35,527 nucleotides of DNA from Thiomicrospira microaerophila (GTDB lineage: Bacteria; Pseudomonadota; Gammaproteobacteria; Thiomicrospirales; Thiomicrospiraceae): the NCBI RefSeq assembly GCF_000934765.1, contig NZ_JYNN01000027.1, positions 1,212 to 36,738 of the forward strand. Direction: 5' to 3'. Positions 7,882 through 15,959 of this stretch are shown one piece after another. The translations under genes and the position numbers were made by a program. The number at the start of each line of letters is the position of its first letter. Position 1 is the first letter of the stretch. The notes beneath the pieces were generated by a model. It made no database searches. It was not told where the DNA came from and saw nothing but the letters and a program-made list of their open reading frames with translations.

Positions 7882-9213
7882 TTAGCGGGCGTTTTTTCGG
7901 GTGAGGACGACGAGCACGGTGAGTAGTAGGATGCGGATATCGAGGGCGAGTGACCAGTTTTTGATGTAGTGGAGATCAAATTCAACGCGCTTTTGCATTT
8001 TTTCGATTTTGTCGGTTTCTCCGCGCCAGCCGTTGACTTGCGCCCAGCCGGTGATGCCGGGTTTGACGAGGTGGCGTTGCATGTATTGGGGGATGAGCTG
8101 GCGGTAGAGTTCGTTGTGGGCTTTGGCATGCGGACGCGGCCCGACTAATGACATGTTACCTTTGAGTACATTGATCAGCTGGGGCAGTTCGTCGAGGCTG
8201 TTGCTGCGCAGGATGCGGCCTAGTGGGGTGATGCGTGGGTCGTTGGGTTGGGCTTGTGGGATATGGTCGCCGTTTTCGCAGACACTCATGCTTCTGAATT
8301 TGAGTACATTGATTTCTTTGCCGTCTAGTCCATAGCGGATTTGTTTGAAGAACACGGGGCCGGCGCTGGTGGCTTTGATGAGGAGCGCGATGAGGAGCAT
8401 CAGCGGCCAGATTATGAGCAGTATCAGGCTGGCAAAGGTGAGATCAAATAGGCGTTTTAGCAATCGGGCGGAGATGGATTTGAGTGGCGAGTCGAACACG
8501 CTAAAGACGGGGATGCCGTTGAGGTTGGTGTAGTTGGATTGCATGATGTCAAAGCTGAATAGGTCGGGAACGAAGCGCACGACTTTGGTGGAGTTGGCGA
8601 AGTGGTTGAGCAGGTGTTTTATTTGCGCTTCTTCTTTGGTGGGTAGACAAATAAATACTTCGTCGTAGGTTGCGGGGTCTGGGCTTTGGACTTGGTGGTC
8701 GAGAAAGCCGTTAAATTGGTAGCCTAGCCAGGGGGCGGTTTGGAGCATGTTGGCGAGCTGTTGACCTATTTCGTTTTGGCCGCAGATGACAACGGTTTTT
8801 TTGATGCGAAAGAAGCGTCGGTAGCCTATTAGCAGGCTGATAATTAATATGCGATAGCCAATGAGTAGGGTTAGAAACAGGCTAAACCATTGAATAAGCA
8901 GTGCTAGGCTGAATATGGGGTCGAGGGGGCGGCTGAGGATGAGCAGCGTGCCGAGTACGGTCGCGATGAGTGCGGCTTTGATCGCGAGCGAGAGGATGGC
9001 GGTGATGGAGCGGTCAAGCCAGTCACGGTATACGCCGAGCAGTTGGGCGCTAATCAGATAGACCAGTCCAGCAAATAGCGCAATAAGAATGGGCTGGGTT
9101 GGGTCGTCGGCATGACGCAGGCCTTCTAGCCACATTAGGGTGAGAAGTGGCAAGCTCAGGTCGAGTAGTCGTTGAATCCATAATAGGAGTTCAAAGTCTT
9201 TTCTGTGCCCCAC
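7882..9213 (-). CDS. wcaJ: Undecaprenyl-phosphate sugar-1-phosphate transferase (WcaJ-like polyisoprenyl-phosphate hexose-1-P transferase)
   Basis: 443 residues. About four to five membrane helices fill residues 10-130. A Rossmann-like CoA-binding_3 domain follows (VVICGQNEIG near 141-150). The C-terminal bacterial sugar transferase domain starts near 253, with its re-entrant helix and the motifs KFRSM (305-309), DELPQ (341-345) and MSLVGPRP (354-361). The tail GWAQVNGWRGETDK fits the WcaJ/glucose-1-P branch rather than short PglC-type enzymes. It moves hexose-1-phosphate from a nucleotide sugar onto undecaprenyl phosphate, the first membrane step of exopolysaccharide or glycan assembly. The start is GTG, decided by a strong AAGGAG eight bases upstream. 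It is the last gene of the minus-strand sugar cluster. The specific sugar is inferred only. Confidence 0.85.
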   Translation of the reverse strand: MGHRKDFELLLWIQRLLDLSLPLLTLMWLEGLRHADDPTQPILIALFAGLVYLISAQLLGVYRDWLDRSITAILSLAIKAALIATVLGTLLILSRPLDPIFSLALLIQWFSLFLTLLIGYRILIISLLIGYRRFFRIKKTVVICGQNEIGQQLANMLQTAPWLGYQFNGFLDHQVQSPDPATYDEVFICLPTKEEAQIKHLLNHFANSTKVVRFVPDLFSFDIMQSNYTNLNGIPVFSVFDSPLKSISARLLKRLFDLTFASLILLIIWPLMLLIALLIKATSAGPVFFKQIRYGLDGKEINVLKFRSMSVCENGDHIPQAQPNDPRITPLGRILRSNSLDELPQLINVLKGNMSLVGPRPHAKAHNELYRQLIPQYMQRHLVKPGITGWAQVNGWRGETDKIEKMQKRVEFDLHYIKNWSLALDIRILLLTVLVVLTRKNAR

Positions 9214-9275
9214 TCTTTTCTCCTTTTTGTTGTGCTTTGCGTAAGTTGCGTGTTGGTTGCTGTTGGGTGTTGGGT

Positions 9276-9281
9276 ATTATA
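9276..9281 (-). promoter_or_regulatory. Perfect -10 hexamer upstream of the WcaJ-like gene
   Basis: On the minus strand TATAAT occurs in the 100-bp gap before the WcaJ-like gene, about 60 nt ahead of its GTG. No good -35 is visible at the right distance. It may be an internal promoter letting this gene be expressed apart from fdtB. Confidence 0.25.
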
Positions 9282-9313
9282 CGGGTTGTTGGTTTTTTTA
9301 GGCTGATTTGTTG

Positions 9314-10435
9314 CTAGGCGTCGGTGAAGTGGTTTAGGCTTTGGCAGACGGCGTGTACTTGTTGATCGGTCATTGTTGGGCTGATGGGAAGGCTGAGCAC
9401 TTGTTGATGAATGGCTTGGGTAATGGGTAGGTTTTGGTTGCTCCATTGTTTGTAGGCTTGTTGCTGGTGGGGGGCGATGGGGTAGTGAATGAGGGTTTGG
9501 ATGCCCTGCCCTGCTAGGTAGGTTTGGAGTTTTTCGCGGTGTGGGGTGCGGATGACAAATAGGTGCCAGACGTGGTCGGTTCGTGTGAGGGGTGAGGCGG
9601 TTCGTGTGAGGGGTAAAACGATTGCATCGTTTTTAATGCCTTCTATGTACATTGTGGCGATTTGTTGGCGGCGTTTTGTTTCGGTGTCGAGGTGTTTGAG
9701 CTTGACGCGTAACAACGCGGCTTGGATTTCGTCTAGTCGGCTGTTGATGCCTTGGTAGAGGTTTTCGTATTTTTTGTGGCTGCCGTAGTTGCCCAGTGCG
9801 CGTAGGGTTTGGGCGAGTTGGTCGTCGTGGGTGGTGACGGCACCGGCATCGCCGAGTGCACCGAGGTTTTTGCCGGGGTAGAAGCTAAAACCGGCGGCAT
9901 CGCTCCAGTTTCCGGCTTTGCGCCCGTCGATTTGTGCGCCGTGGGCTTGGGCGGCGTCTTCAATCACTAGTAGGTTGTGTTTTTGTGCGATGGTGTTAAT
10001 GGCGGGCATATCGGCGAGTTGGCCGTATAGGTGTACCGCTAGGATCGCTTTGGTGTTTGGGGTGATGGCTTGTTCGATTAAACTTGGATCAAGGTTGTAG
10101 GTGTGCTCGTTTGGCTCGACCAATATGGGTTTTAATCGGTTTTCGGTAATGGCGAGGATGCTGGCGATATAGGTGTTCGCGGGCACGATGACCTCGTCGC
10201 CTTCTTTGAGTTTGCCGAGTGCTTTGTAGGCTCTTAGAATTAGAATCAGTGCATCTAAGCCGTTTGCTACACCAATGCCGTGTTTGGTGCCGCAGTAGTC
10301 GGCAAATTCTTGCTCAAAGGCGTTGACTTGACTGCCTTGGATATACCAGCCGGAATCAATGACATCCGTTACAGCTAGAATCAATTCTTCTCTGTATTGG
10401 GCGTTAATACCTTTTAAATCTAAAAATTGGATCAT
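9314..10435 (-). CDS. fdtB: PLP-dependent sugar-nucleotide 3-aminotransferase (DegT/DnrJ/EryC1 family, FdtB-like)
   Basis: 373 residues, the usual family length. The cofactor Lys is K189 in SFYPGKNLG, and [10 protein letters not shown] (about 159-168) carries the Asp that contacts the PLP ring nitrogen. GDAGAV and [10 protein letters not shown] are further family hallmarks. Known family role: converts dTDP-3-keto-6-deoxyhexose plus glutamate to dTDP-3-amino-3,6-dideoxyhexose. Its position after fdtA and a GNAT acetyltransferase supports this over WecE/PseC-like roles. A 21-bp tandem duplication (9577-9593 and 9598-9614) gives a repeated PLTRT heptad late in the protein. It is separated from the rest of the operon by a 230-bp gap holding a BIME-like repeat. 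The start has only a weak ribosome site (AAGAGA). Confidence 0.85.
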   Translation of the reverse strand: MIQFLDLKGINAQYREELILAVTDVIDSGWYIQGSQVNAFEQEFADYCGTKHGIGVANGLDALILILRAYKALGKLKEGDEVIVPANTYIASILAITENRLKPILVEPNEHTYNLDPSLIEQAITPNTKAILAVHLYGQLADMPAINTIAQKHNLLVIEDAAQAHGAQIDGRKAGNWSDAAGFSFYPGKNLGALGDAGAVTTHDDQLAQTLRALGNYGSHKKYENLYQGINSRLDEIQAALLRVKLKHLDTETKRRQQIATMYIEGIKNDAIVLPLTRTASPLTRTDHVWHLFVIRTPHREKLQTYLAGQGIQTLIHYPIAPHQQQAYKQWSNQNLPITQAIHQQVLSLPISPTMTDQQVHAVCQSLNHFTDA

Positions 10436-10503
10436 AAAATTCTCTTAAATTTAGCTTTACAACATGAAACACCAGAGCAAACGCATCTAAAGTAGATAAT
10501 AAA

Positions 10504-10650
10504 TCAACAGCTTACAGTCAGTTCTCGCTCCCACGTTGAACGTGGGAGCGCCTTGGACTTAGGTTTAAGCGCTGCTTCATAGGTTAAATCGGTCTGCATT
10601 CCCACGCACAGCGTGGGAACGAGGTTAATTTCTAAAACTAATTGGCTCAT
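10504..10650 (-). pseudogene. 48-codon reading frame with perfect Shine-Dalgarno, running into a BIME-like repeat
   Basis: Right after the acetyltransferase stop, the minus strand has AGGAGG (10655-10660), a 4-base spacer and ATG (10648-10650). The frame encodes MSQLVLEIN and then enters the inserted repeat, which is open in this frame (LVPTLCVGMQTDL and onward) until TGA at 10504-10506. The ribosome site is better than that of most neighbours. The simplest reading is that a gene once started here, between the acetyltransferase and fdtB, and was truncated by the repeat. It could also be a young repeat-derived small protein. Function unknown. Confidence 0.35.
10524..10626. repeat. BIME-like repeat, copy 2 (complete, ~103 bp)
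   Basis: Two hairpins bound the unit: CTCGCTCCCACG-TTGAA-CGTGGGAGCG on the left and TTCCCACGCACAGCGTGGGAA on the right, ending ACGAGGTT. The outermost bases CTCGCTCCCACG and CGTGGGAACGAG are near-inverted repeats of each other, so the unit looks like two REP hairpins in opposite orientation. The linker matches the copies at 3579 and 35038. It lies inside the sugar-nucleotide operon. Confidence 0.9.
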
Positions 10651-10666
10651 CTTGCCTCCTCGCCGT

Positions 10667-11209
10667 TTAACCCGGGTATTTCAGGTAACGGCGGTATTTT
10701 TGTTTAATTTGTAAATAGTCTTCAAGCTGGTAGTTGAAGTAGTAGTTTAATTCATCTTCGTGCGTGATGCTTGCGCCAAAGCGTTGGTGGAAGGCAATCA
10801 CGCGTTCGTTGCCTTTTCTTACGTCAAAGTGGGCTTGCTTGTAGCCCAGTTTCCCGAAACCAAATTCGTAGACTAATAAGGCGGATTCGATAGCGGTGGT
10901 TTTAGGCGCTTGATCTTTTATTAGCCAGCTTCCCCAGCAGAATGAATCAGGTTGTAAATCATACACTCTGACTAGGCCTAGCTTTTCTTGGTGTTTGCTT
11001 TCTATCACAAAGTAGTATTCTAATCCGTTTTGTTGTTTTTGTTGATAGGCTTGTAACCAGGCCTGCTGTTTGGCTAGGTTGTTGTCTATGGGGTTGAGGT
11101 ATTGGACTTTGTGCGGTTGACTTCTTAGCGCGAGAATAAAGGACGCATCTTCTAGGTTGACGGTGCGTAGAAGGATGTTTTTGCCTGGAACTTTGATGGA
11201 GTTAGCCAT
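10667..11209 (-). CDS. GNAT-family acetyltransferase, probable amino-sugar N-acetyltransferase
   Basis: 180 residues with a GNAT (RimJ/RimL or PseH-like) layout: LRTVNLEDASFILALR at the N-terminus, a central strand before DQAPKTTAIESALL, and FDVRKGNERVIAFHQRFGA toward the end, the acetyl-CoA-binding and helix-4 region with the Asn commonly seen there. It lies between fdtA (8-bp overlap) and fdtB. The natural inference is that it acetylates the 3-amino group made by FdtB to give dTDP-3-acetamido-3,6-dideoxyhexose. The characterised FdtC/QdtC enzymes are, as I recall, left-handed beta-helix transferases, so this would be a non-orthologous replacement. Soluble, cytoplasmic. Confidence 0.75.
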   Translation of the reverse strand: MANSIKVPGKNILLRTVNLEDASFILALRSQPHKVQYLNPIDNNLAKQQAWLQAYQQKQQNGLEYYFVIESKHQEKLGLVRVYDLQPDSFCWGSWLIKDQAPKTTAIESALLVYEFGFGKLGYKQAHFDVRKGNERVIAFHQRFGASITHEDELNYYFNYQLEDYLQIKQKYRRYLKYPG

Positions 11210-11603
11210 TCACTAGCTCGTAAAATGTTGCATAATCACGAATGTAGTCTGTTTCGTCATAGTATTCGCTGGCGAGTATCATGAGTACACAATCCGGTGT
11301 GAAGTCGTGCATTTCTCGCCATATAAGGTCTTCGAGGAGTAGCCCCTTGGTGGCGTTGTCAAGCCGGATGGTTTCTCGCTGTTTGCCGTTATCGAGTATA
11401 AAGCGACAACTGCCGGTTACGCAAACGGCGAGCTGTTTGAGGTTTCGATGGGCGTGAAAGCCGCGTGCAACACCTTGTTGGGTGTTGAAAATGTAGTACA
11501 CGCGCTTGATGTTAAATGGTACGTTTTTATTGCCTTCGAGTGCAATGAGGGATCCGCGCTCGTCGCCAAGAGGTTTGAGGGAGATGGTTTTGATTAAGCT
11601 CAT
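11202..11603 (-). CDS. fdtA: dTDP-4-keto-6-deoxyglucose 3,4-ketoisomerase (FdtA/QdtA cupin)
   Basis: 133 residues, the size of the single-cupin WxcM-like isomerases. The motif RGFHAHR (47-53) carries the two His (50 and 52) that serve as catalytic residues in FdtA/Qdt[13 protein letters not shown] and the closing [14 protein letters not shown] segment are family-typical. It moves the keto group from C4 to C3 of dTDP-4-keto-6-deoxy-D-glucose, giving the 3-keto sugar used by the downstream aminotransferase. FdtA (galacto product) and QdtA (gluco product) cannot be firmly separated by eye. The start ATG overlaps the rmlA stop as ATGA, and the end overlaps the acetyltransferase by 8 bp, so these genes are translationally linked. 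Confidence 0.85.
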   Translation of the reverse strand: MSLIKTISLKPLGDERGSLIALEGNKNVPFNIKRVYYIFNTQQGVARGFHAHRNLKQLAVCVTGSCRFILDNGKQRETIRLDNATKGLLLEDLIWREMHDFTPDCVLMILASEYYDETDYIRDYATFYELVNG

Positions 11604-12472
11604 AGTTTGTACTCAATTAAATCTGCCAAATATTGCCCGTACCCGTTTTTGGATAGGGCTTTGACGGTTTGCATAATTTGTTGGTTGGTGAGCCAGCCGT
11701 TACGCCATGCAATTTCTTCGAGACAGGCGATTTTGTAGCCTTGGCGCTTTTCAATGGTTTCGACGAACATGGCGGCTTCGAGCAGGCTTTCGTGGGTACC
11801 GGTGTCTAGCCATGCAAAGCCTCGCCCGAGGAGTTCGACGTTTAAATCGCCACGCTCCATGTATATTTGATTGACGGTGGTGATTTCGAGTTCACCACGC
11901 CAGCTGGGTTTGACTTGTTTGGCGATTTCGATGACGTCGTTGTCGTAGAAGTATAAGCCCGTGAGGGCAAAGTTGGACTTTGGTTTTTCAGGTTTTTCTT
12001 CGATGCTGATGGCTTTTTTGTTGTCATCAAACGCGACAACACCAAAACGCTCTGGATCTTTAACTTGGTAGCCAAATACGGTTGCCCCCTTTAGCCTAGT
12101 GGCGGCGCGTTTTAGAATTGGGCTAAAGCCTTGCCCCCAGAATATGTTATCGCCCAATACTAAGCAGACGTTGTCATTGCCGATAAAGTCTTTACCGATA
12201 ATCAAGGCTTGGGCTAATCCGTCTGGGCTGGGTTGGGTAGCATAGGTTAGGTGAATACCAAAGTCTTTGCCATCACCGAGCATTCTTTGAAAGCTGGCTT
12301 GATCTTCAGGCGTGGTGATGATCAGGATGTCTTGTATGTCCGCAAGCATGAGTACCGAAATCGGGTAGTAGATCATCGGCTTATCGTATACGGGTAAAAG
12401 TTGCTTGGATACGCCTCGGGTAACAGGGTATAGCCGTGTGCCTGCTCCGCCTGCTAATACAATGCCTTTCAT
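11600..12472 (-). CDS. rmlA: Glucose-1-phosphate thymidylyltransferase
   Basis: 290 residues, the standard RmlA length. The N-terminus has the nucleotidyltransferase signature [13 protein letters not shown], then [26 protein letters not shown] (metal/nucleotide Asp) and [10 protein letters not shown] follow, with [13 protein letters not shown] near the C-terminus. It makes dTDP-glucose from dTTP and glucose-1-P, the first step to dTDP-deoxy sugars. It heads the minus-strand operon rmlA-fdtA-GNAT-fdtB-wcaJ. RmlB, the 4,6-dehydratase required before FdtA, is not in the window; rmlC/rmlD are absent as well, consistent with a non-rhamnose product. Confidence 0.93.
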   Translation of the reverse strand: MKGIVLAGGAGTRLYPVTRGVSKQLLPVYDKPMIYYPISVLMLADIQDILIITTPEDQASFQRMLGDGKDFGIHLTYATQPSPDGLAQALIIGKDFIGNDNVCLVLGDNIFWGQGFSPILKRAATRLKGATVFGYQVKDPERFGVVAFDDNKKAISIEEKPEKPKSNFALTGLYFYDNDVIEIAKQVKPSWRGELEITTVNQIYMERGDLNVELLGRGFAWLDTGTHESLLEAAMFVETIEKRQGYKIACLEEIAWRNGWLTNQQIMQTVKALSKNGYGQYLADLIEYKL

Positions 12473-12538
12473 TAATTTGCCTGTAATTTGGGGTTATTTT
12501 GTGACGGGTAAATCCTGAGGAGGTCTACAACTTAGTTC

Positions 12539-12691
12539 CTAACCTAGGCGCTCTACATAGTCTTTAAACTTGATTTCTAGATTATCCAGCAATCGGGTCA
12601 TCCAGTCAATAAGCAGGAGTAGTTCTAACCGCGCTGTAATAACAAGCGCATCAAATACTTTTTGGCATCGAACTGCGCATGCGGCTGGCAT
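12539..12691 (-). CDS. Possible 50-residue small protein or gene remnant
   Basis: In the 400-bp gap ahead of rmlA, the minus strand has an ATG frame beginning MPAACAVRCQKVFDALVI and ending FKDYVERLG, with a smooth amphipathic, Leu-rich helical pattern and charged spacing that looks protein-like. No good ribosome site precedes the ATG. I do not recognise a family. It may be the C-terminal scrap of a decayed gene. The rest of the gap (12692-12873) holds palindromic repeat debris (GCCTGCGCCGGCATGACG) and the promoter of the secretion operon. Confidence 0.2.
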   Translation of the reverse strand: MPAACAVRCQKVFDALVITARLELLLLIDWMTRLLDNLEIKFKDYVERLG

Positions 12692-12807
12692 AACCCGGTT
12701 GAATGTGCGTTGTTGGTTTGAGATGCCGCCTGCGCCGGCATGACGTATTTTTGGCTGCTCGGCCAGTCTGCTTCGGTCTTGGGTGGTTAAAATAAACGGG
12801 GGATGAC

Positions 12808-12836
12808 TTGAATTATTTGCTTAGTATCCTTATGAT
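12808..12836 (+). promoter_or_regulatory. Sigma70-type promoter for the type I secretion operon
   Basis: TTGAAT (12808-12813), an exact 17-bp spacer, then TATGAT (12831-12836), placed about 35 bp upstream of the TolC-like start. The hexamers match the consensus at 4/6 and 5/6. The leader would be only about 30 nt. Confidence 0.55.
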
Positions 12837-12873
12837 GCAGGAGCATTTTTTATATTAAAGTTAAATTAAACCT

Positions 12874-14208
12874 ATGAAACACAGTTCTCTTGTCATGGCG
12901 CTCGCCGGCGTTATGTTGTTTTCCCCTAGTTTGCAAGCGGCGGCATCGAGTCAACCCATTAGCTTGATTCAGGCCTATAAGCTTACGATTAACAATAATG
13001 ATGAGTTGCGTTCAACCGCTTATCGCAAACAGGCGGAGCAGGAAAAGCTCCACCAGGCCTGGTCGGCGGTGAAGCCTAACGTTCGCCTTATTGGGGCGTA
13101 TGGTTATGGTGAGTATTCGACGCAATTTCAAACTAATCAATCAGATAGCTTTTATCGTGGCTCGTTACAAGTTGTACAGCCGTTGTATTCCACGAGTGCA
13201 TTTAGAACGATTGAGCGCGAGCAAAGTAATCAAACCAGTTTAGAAACGCAGTTTACGCAAGACCAACAAAATATTGCACTGCAATCGACTCAAAGCTATA
13301 TTCAGCTGGCGGTCGCCGAGCGTAAAGCGCAAATTGCGCAGAAGCAGTTAGAAGACCACCAGGTTAAGTTTAGACGGTTGGAGGCAATGCTGGAACGCGG
13401 TTTGGCGACGCGAATGGATTTGCTAGAGGCGCAGTCTCGGTTGGATGAAATCCGCGCTTTGGTGACGACGTCAAATAATGAGGTGACGATTAGCAAGAAG
13501 CGGCTTGAGCGTTTAGTGGGGCAACCTGTTGCCGCGATTATGCCGGTGAATGAGAATTTATGGTTGCGGGCGGAGCGTTTGACGCAATCAGAATCGAGCT
13601 GGATTCGTTATGCGCAGCAGCATTCACCCAGTATTCAGGTTGCGCAGGCGAATCTGGCGTTAGCGAAAAAGGATTTGCAGGTTAATCGTGCGGGGCATTA
13701 TCCTGAGGTCAATTTACGCGCCGAGTATATTAAGTCAGATAGTTATGAGAATACGTTTTTAGATAATAAGAAGATTCAAATTGAGTTTGGTTTCCCTTTG
13801 TATGAGGGCGGTGCGACGACTTCGCGTGTGCGTGCGGCGAATAGTTTGGTGACCAGTCAGCAACATCGTTTGTCTGATCAGCAGCGTACTACGCGTGTGC
13901 AGGTTGAGGAAACTTTGACGAAGTTGGCGGCGAGCACGAGCAATATTTATGCATTGCAGCAAAGCTTGGCATCGAGCCAGGCGTATCTTGATGCGGCAGA
14001 GCGCGGTTTGACGTTGGGCGTTCGTGGGTTGTTTGAGGTACTCGAAGCGCGAACACGGATGCATAACACGGAAAGCCGACTGCTTGATGAGATTTATGCT
14101 AATATATTTACCCAATTTGAGCTGCTTTATTTAATCGGAAGATTTGATCAACATTCTTTTACTGAATACCTAAAACTGGGTTTCAGTGTCGAGTCGTTTA
14201 AGCATTAA
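12874..14208 (+). CDS. TolC-family outer-membrane channel of a type I secretion system
   Basis: 444 residues with a Sec signal peptide (about 1-23, cleavage near LQAAAS), then two OEP repeats with long coiled-coil helices (for example QLEDHQVKFRRLEAMLERGLATRMDLLEAQ-type heptads near residues 160-190). The motif RGLATRMDLLEAQ and its second-repeat counterpart LGVRGLFEVLEAR are the classic TolC turn motifs. A trimer of this protein would form the outer-membrane exit duct. It is the first gene of a three-gene operon (30 bp to the ABC gene) behind a recognisable promoter. Confidence 0.92.
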   Translation: MKHSSLVMALAGVMLFSPSLQAAASSQPISLIQAYKLTINNNDELRSTAYRKQAEQEKLHQAWSAVKPNVRLIGAYGYGEYSTQFQTNQSDSFYRGSLQVVQPLYSTSAFRTIEREQSNQTSLETQFTQDQQNIALQSTQSYIQLAVAERKAQIAQKQLEDHQVKFRRLEAMLERGLATRMDLLEAQSRLDEIRALVTTSNNEVTISKKRLERLVGQPVAAIMPVNENLWLRAERLTQSESSWIRYAQQHSPSIQVAQANLALAKKDLQVNRAGHYPEVNLRAEYIKSDSYENTFLDNKKIQIEFGFPLYEGGATTSRVRAANSLVTSQQHRLSDQQRTTRVQVEETLTKLAASTSNIYALQQSLASSQAYLDAAERGLTLGVRGLFEVLEARTRMHNTESRLLDEIYANIFTQFELLYLIGRFDQHSFTEYLKLGFSVESFKH

Positions 14209-14238
14209 TCTAGCCCCCTGCTTTTTACAGAGATTTCC

Positions 14239-15942
14239 ATGAAAAGAACCCCAGAAAAAACCGAACTTCAACTTGCGATTCAGAGTATTCGCAAGGCTTT
14301 TATCTCGATTGGCATATTCAGTATGTTTATTAATATATTGATGCTGGTGCCGCCTTTGTATATGTTACAACTTTATGATCGCGTGTTGACGTCGCGCAGT
14401 GAAGATACCTTGTATATGCTGACCCTTTTGGTTGTGGGTTTGTTTATTACGATGGGCTTTTTGGAGTTTGTACGCTCGCGGATTTTGATTCGTATCGGTA
14501 ATAAGATGGATCAGGAGCTGAATGAAAAGCTGTTTGCGTCGATGTTTAAGAAGTCGATTAATGAGCCTGGGCAGAATACGCCTCAGCCGTTAAACGATAT
14601 GACTTCAATTCGTCAGTTTATGACGGGCAATGGGCCGTTTGCGTTTTTTGATTCGCCTTGGTTGCCCATTTATATTGCGATTTTGTTTGTGTTCCATGTT
14701 TGGTTTGGTCTTTTTGCGATTTTTTCTGCGATTGTGTTGATTGCTTTGGCGGTGGCGAATGAGCTGTCGACGAAGAAGCTATTGGCAGAGGCGAATGGCG
14801 AGAATATCCAATCAACACAGTATGCGGGTTCTTGTGTGAAGAATGCGGAAGTGGTGGCGGCGATGGGGATGGAGCCTAATTTACGCCAAAAATGGCTGCA
14901 GAAGCATTTGAGTTTTTTGAGCAAGCAGTCTGAGGCGAGTGATCGCGCGAGTATTTTAACGAATAGTTCGAAAAACTTGCGTTTGATGTTTCAGTCGTTG
15001 ATTTTGGGGATTGGGGCTTGGTTGGCGATTCATAATGAAATCACGCCGGGGATGATGATTGCGGGTTCGATTATCTTGGGTCGCGCGTTAGCGCCGTTGG
15101 ATTTGATGATTGGTTCGTGGAAGAGTTTTGGGGCGGCGCGTTCGTCTTATGGCCGGTTAAATGAGATGTTTACGAATTACCCTAGCCAAGAGCGCAATAT
15201 GTCATTGCCACCGCCTGAGGGTAATATTTTGTGTGAAAATGTGGTGGTTGCGCCACCGGGTAGCCCAACGCCTTCGGTACGTGGCGCGAGTTTCTCAGTG
15301 CAGAAAGGCGAGATCGTGGCGATTATTGGCCCGAGTGCCGCTGGTAAGTCGTCGTTGATTCGCGCGATGCTGGGGGTTTGGCCGCTGATGAATGGTAAGG
15401 TGCGCTTAGATGGCGCGGATATTCATGCGTGGAACAAGGATGAGCTAGGGCCTTATGTTGGCTATTTGCCACAGGATATTGAGTTGTTTGCGGGCACGAT
15501 TAGCGAGAACATTGCACGCTTTAGCCAGGTTGACCCGACGAAGGTGGTGCAAGCGGCCAAGTTGGCTGGGGTGCATGAGCTGATTTTGCGCTTGCCGAAT
15601 GGTTATGATACTTATATTGCAGGCAACGAAGGCGGTTTGTCGGGCGGACAGCGCCAACGTGTTGGTTTGGCGAGAGCCTTGTATGATCAACCGAAGTTGG
15701 TGATTTTAGATGAGCCTAATTCTAACTTAGACGATCAGGGTGAGCAGGCACTGTCTCAGGCTTTAGAAAGCCTCAAGCAAATGGGCACAACGGTGATGGT
15801 GATTTCACATCGCAAGCAGGTTTTAAAGCATGTGGATAAGGTGCTGTTGATGGCGCAGGGGCAGGTTCGTGCCTTTGGTAAGCGTGATGAGGTTTTACAA
15901 GCGCTTCAATCCGGACAACTTTCACTGGCCGATAAGTCATAA
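14239..15942 (+). CDS. Type I secretion ABC transporter (PrtD/LapB-like permease-ATPase)
   Basis: 567 residues: a six-helix exporter domain beginning immediately (first membrane segment about 25-45), with no N-terminal peptidase-like C39 domain, then the ATPase. Walker A is GPSAAGKSS near residue 365, the signature LSGGQRQR near 467, Walker B LVILDEPNSNLD near 491, and the H-loop SHR near 520. The DEPNSNLD wording is typical of PrtD-class exporters of RTX proteases and S-layer proteins such as RsaD. It powers one-step export of an unfolded substrate through the HlyD and TolC partners encoded on either side. Confidence 0.92.
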   Translation: MKRTPEKTELQLAIQSIRKAFISIGIFSMFINILMLVPPLYMLQLYDRVLTSRSEDTLYMLTLLVVGLFITMGFLEFVRSRILIRIGNKMDQELNEKLFASMFKKSINEPGQNTPQPLNDMTSIRQFMTGNGPFAFFDSPWLPIYIAILFVFHVWFGLFAIFSAIVLIALAVANELSTKKLLAEANGENIQSTQYAGSCVKNAEVVAAMGMEPNLRQKWLQKHLSFLSKQSEASDRASILTNSSKNLRLMFQSLILGIGAWLAIHNEITPGMMIAGSIILGRALAPLDLMIGSWKSFGAARSSYGRLNEMFTNYPSQERNMSLPPPEGNILCENVVVAPPGSPTPSVRGASFSVQKGEIVAIIGPSAAGKSSLIRAMLGVWPLMNGKVRLDGADIHAWNKDELGPYVGYLPQDIELFAGTISENIARFSQVDPTKVVQAAKLAGVHELILRLPNGYDTYIAGNEGGLSGGQRQRVGLARALYDQPKLVILDEPNSNLDDQGEQALSQALESLKQMGTTVMVISHRKQVLKHVDKVLLMAQGQVRAFGKRDEVLQALQSGQLSLADKS

Positions 15943-15959
15943 TTAACAAGGTAAACAGC

